Assembly (NCBI RefSeq): GCF_003815975.1
Contig: NZ_CP033932.1
Coordinates: 2,023,001-2,087,000, forward strand
Direction of reading: 5' to 3'
From: Chryseobacterium bernardetii
GTDB lineage: Bacteria > Bacteroidota > Bacteroidia > Flavobacteriales > Weeksellaceae
Length of the DNA stretch: 64,000 nucleotides
Both the position numbers and the translations under genes were made by a program. The notes beneath the pieces are model-generated. The model was not told the origin of the DNA. It was given only the letters and a program-made list of their open reading frames with translations, and did no database searches. Shown here piece by piece: positions 43,551 through 49,648 of this stretch (within the stretch, counting starts at the first letter, position 1; every line of letters starts with the position of its first letter).

Positions 43551-43632
43551 AGCAATGAGTAATCAGTAATTATAGATTGAAAAAGTAGTTTTCATCATCA
43601 TTATTCATCACTAATTACTCATTACTTATTAA
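43551..43632. repeat. inverted repeat of the AATGAGTAAT type
   Basis: TAAGCAATGAGTAAT near 43550 and ATTACTCATTACTTA near 43614 can form a long hairpin. Related hairpins lie at 44675-44738 and 44832-44916, and a half copy near 44028-44056. They separate the tRNA-like genes. Confidence 0.6.
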
Positions 43633-43640
43633 AAGAGGCC

Positions 43641-43713
43641 GCGGGAATGGTGGAACGGTAGACACACTTGATTTAGGATCAAGGCGCTGAGGGTTCGAAT
43701 CCCTCTTCCCGTA
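43641..43713 (+). tRNA. tRNA-like, Leu (TAG) with short variable loop
   Basis: Acceptor GCGGGAA/TTCCCGT (G-U end pair), Leu-type D-arm GGTGGAACGGTAGACAC, anticodon loop TTTAGGA, T-arm GAGGG/CCCTC, discriminator A. A normal tRNA-Leu has a long variable arm; here only GCGCT remains. Confidence 0.75.
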
Positions 43714-43718
43714 CAAAC

Positions 43719-43790
43719 GATTTTGTAGCTCAATGGTAGAGCGCTGGTCTGTTAAACCAGAAGTTGAAAGTTCGAATCTTTCCGGAATCG
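43719..43790 (+). tRNA. tRNA-like, Asn (GTT)
   Basis: Acceptor GATTTTG/CGGAATC with two G-U pairs, D-stem GCTC/GAGC, anticodon loop CTGTTAA, T-arm GAAAG/CTTTC, discriminator G as in tRNA-Asn. Confidence 0.78.
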
Positions 43791-43825
43791 CAGTAACTAA
43801 ATGTTAATTGTTTCAGGAGAAAAGT

Positions 43826-43890
43826 AAAAGTTTGTCGAGAGCAGAAGATCTTTACGCCAAAACACGAAAAATACAGACAGACTTTTTCTT
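43826..43890 (+). ncRNA. hairpin RNA family, copy A
   Basis: AAAAGTTTGTC and GACAGACTTTT form an 11-pair stem; the loop carries GAGAGCAGAAGATC and then TTTACGCCAAAA. Ends in a T run. One of four related elements in the array. Confidence 0.6.
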
Positions 43891-43948
43891 TCTCAATACA
43901 GCAGTTAGAATTTAATGCAAATATGATTAATAAATTTTAGGTAAAAAT

Positions 43949-44006
43949 AAAGTCTGTCTAGCGCAGAAGTTCAAACAAAAAATTGGGACAGACTTTGTTT
44001 TTTTTT
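43949..44006 (+). ncRNA. hairpin RNA family, copy B
   Basis: AAAGTCTGTC and GACAGACTTT form a perfect stem; loop begins TAGCGCAGAAGTTC; followed by a nine-T run, so it is also a terminator. Confidence 0.65.
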
Positions 44007-44066
44007 GAATAATAGGCAGTAAAAAAATTACTCAATATCCATTGCTTATTACTCATATTTAAATCT

Positions 44067-44148
44067 GATGGTTCGCCGAAGTGGAAGAGTCGGGGCGGTC
44101 TGCAAAACCGTTGCGTAAGCTGAGTGGGTTTGAATCCCATAGCCATCT
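44067..44148 (+). tRNA. tRNA-like, Cys (GCA) with class II variable arm
   Basis: Acceptor GATGGTT/AGCCATC, anticodon stem GCGGT/ACCGT with loop CTGCAAA, T-arm GTGGG/CCCAT, discriminator T as required for tRNA-Cys. The D-arm (GCCGAAGTGGAAGAGTCGGG) and a 13-nt variable arm with GC/GC pairing are of the Tyr/Ser type, unlike normal tRNA-Cys. Confidence 0.75.
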
Positions 44149-44223
44149 CAAAATAAAGCTTGAAATTGAAATGTAGGGTATCATTCATCAATTATAGCTA
44201 AAAATATCCTTTATTAAGAAAAG

Positions 44224-44290
44224 AAAACGTCTGTCAGGAGCAGAAGATCTTTAAGCCAAAAACACAAATACAGACAGGCTTTTTCTTTTT
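44224..44290 (+). ncRNA. hairpin RNA family, copy C
   Basis: GTCTGTC and GACAGGC form the stem; loop AGGAGCAGAAGATCTTTAAG is nearly that of copy A; T-rich tail. Confidence 0.6.
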
Positions 44291-44351
44291 AAAAGAGGAA
44301 CTAAGGATGGAGCAGAGATTGTTTATCTCTTATCATTCATCATTAATATTT

Positions 44352-44486
44352 GGAAGTACGCCGAAGTTGGAGAGTCGGGGCAGACTGATATGAGGAACGA
44401 ATTGAACGATTCCTTAAAAAAATGAAAAAGACAGAGTTAAAATCTGTTGCTTCATTGCTGAGTAGGTTCGAATCCTGCTGCTTTCA
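44352..44486 (+). tRNA. tRNA-Tyr-like gene interrupted in the anticodon loop
   Basis: Aligned with the Tyr-like gene at 44745-44828 the two match throughout, but here a 51-nt insertion follows CAGACTG (44381-44387) and precedes the AAAATCTG 3' side. The insertion contains its own hairpin (AGGAA/TTCCT near 44393-44413). Acceptor GGAAGTA/TGCTTTC and the T-arm keep pairing by compensating changes. Removing 51 nt would give a 7-nt loop with anticodon GAA or GAT rather than GTA, depending on the junction. No group I intron features are evident in so short a piece. Confidence 0.7.
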
Positions 44487-44491
44487 CAAAA

Positions 44492-44562
44492 CCGCTGATA
44501 ATGTAATGGCAGCATGCAGGAAATGTACTCTTGTTGTTTAGGTTCGATTCCTGGTCAGTTGG
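44492..44562 (+). tRNA. degenerate tRNA-like, possibly Thr (TGT)
   Basis: Acceptor CCGCTGA/TCAGTTG with one mismatch, D-region AATGTAATGGCAGCA shared with the Gln- and Trp-like genes, anticodon stem CAGGA/TCTTG with loop AATGTAC (U33 replaced by A), T-arm TTAGG/CCTGG. The most decayed full-length member. Confidence 0.5.
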
Positions 44563-44604
44563 TCAAAGAAAAAAGAAAATATAAAATGCTCAATATAATT
44601 TTCT

Positions 44605-44672
44605 GAAGAAAGGCTTGTCAAGCGTAGAAGTTCTTTTTGTTAAGCAAATTTTAAAGACAAGCTTCTTCTTTT
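44605..44672 (+). ncRNA. hairpin RNA family, copy D
   Basis: GGCTTGTC and GACAAGCT form the stem, extended by GAAGAA/TTCTTC; loop AAGCGTAGAAGTTCTTTT; T-rich tail. Confidence 0.6.
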
Positions 44673-44674
44673 AT

Positions 44675-44738
44675 CATGAATAATGAGCAATAAGTAATCA
44701 ATGATAGAAGAGTCATTTTATTAGTACTCATTACTCAT
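44675..44738. repeat. inverted repeat of the AATGAGTAAT type
   Basis: ATGAATAATGAGCAATAAGT on the left and ACTCATTACTCAT on the right; same family as 43551-43632. Confidence 0.5.
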
Positions 44739-44744
44739 AAACAG

Positions 44745-44828
44745 GGAAGTACGCCGGAGTTGGAGAGTCGGGGCAGACTGTAAATCTGTTGCTTTATTGC
44801 TGAGTAGGTTCGAATCCTACTACTTCCA
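44745..44828 (+). tRNA. tRNA-like, Tyr (GTA)
   Basis: Class II: acceptor GGAAGTA/TACTTCC, anticodon CAGA-CTGTAAA-TCTG, long variable arm TTGCTTTATTGCTGA, T-arm GTAGG/CCTAC, discriminator A. The best-preserved member of the array. Confidence 0.85.
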
Positions 44829-44831
44829 CAA

Positions 44832-44916
44832 TAAATGAATGATAAGCAATAAGTAATGAATAATAGAAAAACAGTTTTAATCATTACTCATTACCAATTA
44901 CTTATTACTCATTCAT
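44832..44916. repeat. inverted repeat of the AATGAGTAAT type
   Basis: ATGAATGATAAGCAATAAGT left and ACTTATTACTCATTCAT right form a long hairpin between the Tyr- and Gln-like genes. Confidence 0.6.
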
Positions 44917-44923
44917 TTAAATC

Positions 44924-44995
44924 TGATTCATAGTGTAATGGGCAGCACACAAGATTTTGATTCTTGGAGTTCAGGTTCGAGTCCTGATGAATTAA
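44924..44995 (+). tRNA. tRNA-like, Gln (TTG)
   Basis: Acceptor TGATTCA/TGAATTA with the U1-A72 pair typical of tRNA-Gln, D-region TAGTGTAATGGGCAGCA, anticodon stem CAAGA/TCTTG with loop TTTTGAT, T-arm TCAGG/CCTGA. Discriminator is A, not the usual G. Confidence 0.78.
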
Positions 44996-45003
44996 CAGCA
45001 TTT

Positions 45004-45073
45004 ACTCTGATATTGTAATGGCAGTATCCCAGTCTCCAAAACTGATGTACTGGTTTGAGCCCGGGTCGGAGTG
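45004..45073 (+). tRNA. tRNA-like, Trp (CCA)
   Basis: Acceptor ACTCTGA/TCGGAGT with A1-U72 and discriminator G as in bacterial tRNA-Trp, anticodon CAGT-CTCCAAA-ACTG, one mismatch in the T-stem. Last of the array, 50 nt before the RNA repair genes. Confidence 0.75.
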
Positions 45074-45123
45074 CAGAAAATGAATAGTCAATAATCATTT
45101 ATCAATTAAAATATGTAGAAAAA

Positions 45124-45609
45124 ATGGAAACGCAACAACAAACATGGCAGAATATGAATGGAAAAATTTTCCAGGATTCTATCACACAGCTGGTAGAAAA
45201 AGCCATTATTCGCGAACAGGCAAACGGACACCGTCTGAAAGTATGTGTGGGATCAGACTCTCACGTATATGGAGATGCTATTAATTATGCTACGGCAGTA
45301 GTATTTATTCGTGAGGGAAAAGGAGCGTTTACCTTTATCAGAAAAGAAAGAGAAATACAGACCATCAGTATTAAAGAGCGAATGCTGAACGAAGTCAACA
45401 AATCCGTTGAGATTGCTTATGCGATTTGTGCTGTATTGGACACTTATGGAGTAGAAATGGAGGTACACGCAGATATTAATACCGATCCGGATTTTAAATC
45501 CAATGTAGCATTAAAAGATGCCATGGGATATATTCTGGGGATGGGATATGTATTTAAAGCAAAACCTTTTGCCTTCGCAAGTTCCAATTGTGCCGATATG
45601 ATGGTGTAA
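45124..45609 (+). CDS. YkuK/DUF458 ribonuclease H-like protein
   Basis: 161 aa. LKVCVGSDSHVYGDAINYAT is the first strand block with the putative catalytic Asp, and VEMEVHADINTDPDFKSNVA and ILGMGYVFKAKPFAFASSNC-like AFASSNCAD complete the RNase H fold of the YkuK family. No activity is established. It is the first protein gene behind the tRNA-like array and may share its transcript; an RNA-processing role is an inference from that. Confidence 0.8.
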   Translation: METQQQTWQNMNGKIFQDSITQLVEKAIIREQANGHRLKVCVGSDSHVYGDAINYATAVVFIREGKGAFTFIRKEREIQTISIKERMLNEVNKSVEIAYAICAVLDTYGVEMEVHADINTDPDFKSNVALKDAMGYILGMGYVFKAKPFAFASSNCADMMV

Positions 45610-45682
45610 GGAAGCTAGAAGTTTTATAATTATAATATGAACTTCCTTTGCCTCCAAAAGATAAAAAATTAAACCAATAACC

Positions 45683-46054
45683 ATGGAAATGACCAAAAGA
45701 CTATTGTTTCTGGATGATATAAGATATCCTATTGAAGCTTATCATTATACCAAACAGGACATATTCCTCAGAAGAGACTGGCATATTGTTCGGAATTACG
45801 ATCAATTTGTCAATAGAATCCTGGAAAAAGGACTTCCGGAAATGATTTCTTTTGATCATGACCTTGCCGATGAGCACTATCTGAACCAGGATACGAAAGA
45901 ATTTGTTGAAAAAACAGGATATGATTGTGCAAAATGGCTGGTAGAATACTGTATGGATCATTATTTAGACATACCGAACTTCTATTGCCACTCTATGAAT
46001 CCTGTAGGAAAGGAGAATATTGAAAGACTTTTAAAAAACTTTAAAAAATTATAA
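45683..46054 (+). CDS. cyclic-phosphate-processing receiver-domain protein (cREC)
   Basis: 123 aa. RLLFLDDIRYPIEA, PEMISFDHDLADEHYL and NFYCHSMNPVGKENIERLL define the cREC family, a receiver-like fold with extra His/Asp residues predicted in comparative genomics to resolve 2',3'-cyclic phosphates at RNA ends. The stop overlaps the start of the next gene (TAATG), and the gene is two positions from an RNA ligase: the expected order for an RNA end-healing and sealing unit. Confidence 0.82.
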   Translation: MEMTKRLLFLDDIRYPIEAYHYTKQDIFLRRDWHIVRNYDQFVNRILEKGLPEMISFDHDLADEHYLNQDTKEFVEKTGYDCAKWLVEYCMDHYLDIPNFYCHSMNPVGKENIERLLKNFKKL

Positions 46055-46626
46055 TGGACATTTTCAGATTCATTCAGGATATTAAAAATCATCTTAACTT
46101 CAGCTTTAATGAAGTAGACAAATGGTTTGAAAAAAACAGTACAATTCTGAACTATCAGCCATCAAAAGGAGGCTGGACGGTTCAGCAGATTTTAGAGCAC
46201 ATCTATCTTACGAATTTCTATTTACTGATTCTCATTGAAAAGGGGGCAAAAAAAGCAATGCGGAACTCTTTAGAACTTAACCTCGAATCTGAAATTAAAA
46301 ATTATAATTTCAATAAAGAAAACTTTGAAAAAGTAGGTGAATATGGTGCTTTCGAATGGATAAGACCGGAGCATATGGAGCCAAAAGGACAGCAGGATCT
46401 AAAAGAAATCAGAGAGATAATTGCTCAACAATATCATCAATGTCTGAACTATTTGGAATTGATGAAAAATGGCGAAGGTTTACTCTATAAAACAACCATG
46501 ACAGTAAATGATCTGGGTAAAATTAATGTATATGAGTACATTTATTTTCTCTCACTTCATGCGAAAAGACATATCACCCAAATGGAAAGCAACCAATCAG
46601 AAATGATTAAAAACCAAAAAAAATGA
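46054..46626 (+). CDS. DinB-family protein
   Basis: 190 aa. GGWTVQQILEHIYLTNFYLL and YIYFLSLHAKRHITQME hold the His ligands of the DinB/YfiT four-helix metal site. Family members include thiol transferases and stress proteins. It overlaps the RNA ligase gene by 4 nt, so it is part of the repair operon, but its job there is unknown. Confidence 0.8.
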   Translation: MDIFRFIQDIKNHLNFSFNEVDKWFEKNSTILNYQPSKGGWTVQQILEHIYLTNFYLLILIEKGAKKAMRNSLELNLESEIKNYNFNKENFEKVGEYGAFEWIRPEHMEPKGQQDLKEIREIIAQQYHQCLNYLELMKNGEGLLYKTTMTVNDLGKINVYEYIYFLSLHAKRHITQMESNQSEMIKNQKK

Positions 46627-47636
46627 TTTTCAAAACATATAATTCAATAGAAAATGCTTACCAAACCCGCGTGATCGATCAGATCAGGCTGCAGGGTTTT
46701 GGGGATGAGGTTTTCATCGTACAGGAGAAAGTTCATGGTGCCAATTTCTCTTTCTTTACCGACGGAAAGGAAATTAAGATTGCCAAAAGAACAGCTTTCA
46801 TTGAGAAAGATGAAAAATTTTACAATGCACATCAGATTTTGGAACAATACAGAAAAAATGTAATTAATTTGTTTCAAAAAGTGAAAACAATATACCCGGA
46901 TGTTGAAACAGTAGTAATCTATGGTGAATTGTTCGGCGGCGGTTACAAACATAAAGAAGTAGAGCCCGTAAAAGGAGCGGTAAGAGTGCAGGCAGGTATT
47001 GAATATGCCCCTTACAATGATTTTTATGCATTTGATATTAAGTTGAATGGGGTTACTTATTTGGATACGGATATCATCAACTCAATTTTTGAGGAGACAG
47101 GATTTTTCTATGCTAAAACCTTATTTGAAGGTACTTTAGAAGAAGCTTTGAGATTCCCGAATGTTTTCAATTCTAAAATCCCAGCGTGGTTAGGGTTGCC
47201 GGAAATGAACAATATGTGTGAAGGAACCATTATCAAGACCTTAAAAACCAGGTATTTCGGAAACGGAGCCAGAGTCATTCTTAAAAACAAAAATGAAAAA
47301 TGGATCGAAAGGTCTAAAGTAGTTAGAAAACAAGAGAAGACAGTTCAAAAAACAGTTCGTTTTGGTGAAAAGGCTCAAAATATCTGGGAAGAAATTCAAG
47401 CATATATAACAGCCAACAGATTGAATAATGTGATGAGCAAAATAGGTGAATTTGAACCCAGAATGTTGGGCAAAGTCGTAGGCCTTTTTGCGCAGGATAT
47501 TTTGGAAGATTTTGAAAAAGATTTTCCGTCAGCTTTCACTGCAATAGAAAAAGATGAACAGAAGAAGATCAATAAAAAGTTGAATTCTGCAGTCATAGAT
47601 TGTGTAAAAGAAGAGTTGATGACTCTTAAAGTATAG
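46623..47636 (+). CDS. Rnl2-type RNA ligase
   Basis: 337 aa. FIVQEKVHGANFSFF holds the adenylated lysine (motif I, KxHGxN), VIYGELFGGGYKH is motif III, MCEGTIIKTLKTRYF motif IV and RVILKNKNEKWIE motif V. A C-terminal helical domain (about 245-337) matches T4 Rnl2-like ligases, which seal nicks in structured RNA such as cleaved tRNAs. Together with cREC and the adjacent tRNA-like array it forms the core of a predicted tRNA repair operon. A hairpin terminator follows at once. Confidence 0.9.
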   Translation: MIFKTYNSIENAYQTRVIDQIRLQGFGDEVFIVQEKVHGANFSFFTDGKEIKIAKRTAFIEKDEKFYNAHQILEQYRKNVINLFQKVKTIYPDVETVVIYGELFGGGYKHKEVEPVKGAVRVQAGIEYAPYNDFYAFDIKLNGVTYLDTDIINSIFEETGFFYAKTLFEGTLEEALRFPNVFNSKIPAWLGLPEMNNMCEGTIIKTLKTRYFGNGARVILKNKNEKWIERSKVVRKQEKTVQKTVRFGEKAQNIWEEIQAYITANRLNNVMSKIGEFEPRMLGKVVGLFAQDILEDFEKDFPSAFTAIEKDEQKKINKKLNSAVIDCVKEELMTLKV

Positions 47637-47637
47637 T

Positions 47638-47665
47638 TTCGGTAAATTTTTACCGGAACTTTTTT
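47638..47665 (+). terminator. terminator after RNA ligase gene
   Basis: GTTTCGGTAAA/TTTACCGGAAC hairpin followed by six T. Confidence 0.8.
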
Positions 47666-47832
47666 ATGTATAAACCCAACCACAAATAAAGTGTTTTTTG
47701 TCCCATTTGAGAATTTGAAAACTCACTTTAGATAACTGGTTTGTCGTTCCGTAGGAATCTCTACGGTTATAAATTTAGATTCTTACAGCATGACAAAGAA
47801 ACTGTTTTTGTGGTTTTAAAAAGAAAAAAACA

Positions 47833-48774
47833 ATGTTACAGGCAGAAATAAAAAGTCTATTAAACGAAGACATCAGTATATTAATAAAAGTTTCCAACTC
47901 ACCAAAACATTATTTATGTGATTGCGGGGAAGCAAGTTTATTGACGGTAAAAGAAGTGCAAATGGTATCAGCAATATTCATCAGCCATACCCATATTGAT
48001 CACTTTGCCAATTTTGACGGAATTTTCAGACACCAGATTGGAAGCGGAGAAAAAGTAACCATCTGTGGACCTAAAAATATTCACCAGCAAATTGAAGCCA
48101 GATTAAAATCCTACACATGGAATTTAATAGCAGAAAATGCAATTGAATATGAAATTCATGAGATTGTTTCCAAAGAAGAAATCAATGTTTATACTCTTCG
48201 TCCTCCTTACTGGACACAGGAGTTTGTAAACACTCAGAATTTCCTTTTTGCAGATGAATATGTAGATGTTGATTTTGCTATTCTGGATCACAAAACAGAT
48301 TCCATTGCGTATCTGTTTAAAGAAAAAGATTCAGTGACTTTTCATGAAAATGCTTCTGATTTTAAGAAAGGAAAATGGATCAGCGAACTGAAAAAAGCCT
48401 TTGAAAATAATGATGCAGACAAGGAAATTGAAATTGAAAAAATGGGGTATAAAGCATCAGAACTGTTCCATTTGTTAACCCGGAATGAAGGCTATAAATT
48501 AGGAGTCATTATGGATCATGCCGTAGATGAAGACAATTATGAAAAGATAAAAACGGTTTTCGCTCAGGCTGATATGGTTTATATTGAAACCTTTTATAAG
48601 GATACGGATCAAGAATTTGCAAAGATTAATTATCACAGTTTTGCTTCTGCATCAGGGAAAATTATGAGTGAATGTAGAGTGAAAGAAGCCGTTCCAATCC
48701 ATTTTTCAAGAAGATATACTGAGAATGACCAACAGGAAATTGAAACCGCTTTTTATAAAGCATTTCGAAAGTAA
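47833..48774 (+). CDS. RNase Z-like MBL-fold protein
   Basis: 313 aa. FISHTHIDHFANFDGIF has the HxHxDH zinc motif, LGVIMDHAVDEDNY and YIETFYKDTD supply further ligands, and INYHSFASASGKIM with VKEAVPIHFSRRY are the late His motifs of the ribonuclease Z group. Sequence differs from the housekeeping RNase Z, which is longer-conserved at the active site arm. In this place it probably trims or quality-checks tRNA 3' ends; that is inference. Confidence 0.82.
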   Translation: MLQAEIKSLLNEDISILIKVSNSPKHYLCDCGEASLLTVKEVQMVSAIFISHTHIDHFANFDGIFRHQIGSGEKVTICGPKNIHQQIEARLKSYTWNLIAENAIEYEIHEIVSKEEINVYTLRPPYWTQEFVNTQNFLFADEYVDVDFAILDHKTDSIAYLFKEKDSVTFHENASDFKKGKWISELKKAFENNDADKEIEIEKMGYKASELFHLLTRNEGYKLGVIMDHAVDEDNYEKIKTVFAQADMVYIETFYKDTDQEFAKINYHSFASASGKIMSECRVKEAVPIHFSRRYTENDQQEIETAFYKAFRK

Positions 48775-48775
48775 A

Positions 48776-48925
48776 ACCTAAAAATTCCACTCTTCACAAA
48801 AATCTCATTTGGAGAGTCCCGGTTTCCTACGAAGAAGTAAAGGAAATTATGAAAAAGAAAGGTGGACACCACCATTGGCAGACGATGCTTATAACACGGC
48901 CAAAATTCTCAATAAGATTTTGGAG
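48776..48925 (+). pseudogene. exonuclease remnant
   Basis: A decayed stretch encodes VSYEEVKEIMKKKGG in one frame and, after a frame change, ADDAYNTAKILNKILE ending at 48925-48927. The second piece matches the C-terminal exonuclease III motif (DDAxNxAKIL) of ERI1/KapD-like proteins, the same family as the intact gene just downstream. The 5' part is missing. Confidence 0.45.
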
Positions 48926-48995
48926 TAATAATCTGGATGGAAATGAATATTAAGAAAATAACTCACATCCATCCTTTAATTTTAAATAAAAAACA

Positions 48996-49547
48996 ATGAA
49001 AACAACAGAAAATATACTTATTATAGACCTTGAAGCCACGTGTTGGGAAAACCGTCCGCCAAGAGGTCAGGAAAGCGAGATTATAGAAATCGGAGTTTGT
49101 ATTATGAATGCAAAAACCGGTAAGATCTCAAAAAATGAAGGAATCTTAATAAAACCCCAACATTCAAAGGTGAGTCCGTTCTGTACGGAACTTACCACTC
49201 TTACCCAAAATATGCTGGATAGTGAGGGAATTATGCTGGATGATGCCTTTGATATTCTGAGAGCAGAATACGATTCAGAAGAATTAACCTGGGCAAGCTA
49301 CGGAAACTATGATCTGAATATGCTTCAGAACCAGTCCAGAAGATTTTATGTGGATTATCCGTTAAGTGATGACCACATCAATGTCAAAACCTTATTCGGA
49401 GAAATTCATCCTACAATAAGAAAGAGTGTAGGCATGCAAAGAGCCTTGAACGAACTTGGATTTAAATTAGACGGAACCCATCACCGAGGTGTGGATGATG
49501 CCCGAAATATTGCCAAGATTTTGCATTGGTGCATTCAGAATAAGTAA
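48996..49547 (+). CDS. DEDDh 3'-5' exonuclease, ERI1/KapD-like
   Basis: 183 aa, single domain. NILIIDLEATCWENRPP gives the first Asp-Glu pair, SEIIEIGVCIMNAKTG the next strand, and HHRGVDDARNIAKIL the His-Asp of motif III. Members of this branch trim RNA 3' ends in eukaryotes; the bacterial ones are little studied. Its place behind the RNA ligase and RNase Z-like genes fits an RNA 3'-end role. Confidence 0.87.
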   Translation: MKTTENILIIDLEATCWENRPPRGQESEIIEIGVCIMNAKTGKISKNEGILIKPQHSKVSPFCTELTTLTQNMLDSEGIMLDDAFDILRAEYDSEELTWASYGNYDLNMLQNQSRRFYVDYPLSDDHINVKTLFGEIHPTIRKSVGMQRALNELGFKLDGTHHRGVDDARNIAKILHWCIQNK

Positions 49548-49579
49548 ACTGCAGTACATAGAATATAATTGATGCTGAG

Positions 49580-49610
49580 AGACTGTTCCAAAAGGTTCAG
49601 TCTTTTTTTT
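49580..49610 (+). terminator. terminator after exonuclease gene
   Basis: AGACTG...CAGTCT hairpin followed by eight T. Confidence 0.75.
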
Positions 49611-49624
49611 ATATTTTTATGATT

Positions 49625-49632
49625 TACCTTTG
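49625..49632 (+). promoter_or_regulatory. -7 box of the helicase gene
   Basis: TACCTTTG matches TAnnTTTG, 17 nt before the TTG start codon. Confidence 0.5.
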
Positions 49633-49648
49633 ATAAAAATTATATCCT

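Noticed and set aside
43094..43555. Minus-strand ORF of 153 codons over the tRNA-like genes, and similar ones at 43224-43466 and 43958-44191
   Set aside because: Their protein sequences are the familiar antisense translations of tRNA genes (SNLRPPASKTG, FEPVTLGLENP). They are shadows of the tRNA array, not genes.
44352..44486. Group I self-splicing intron in the Tyr-like gene
   Set aside because: Fifty-one nt is far too short and lacks the P3-P7 core; the insertion is something else.
43551..44916. CRISPR-like array formed by repeated hairpins
   Set aside because: Repeats are inverted, of unequal length and irregularly spaced; no cas genes are in the window.
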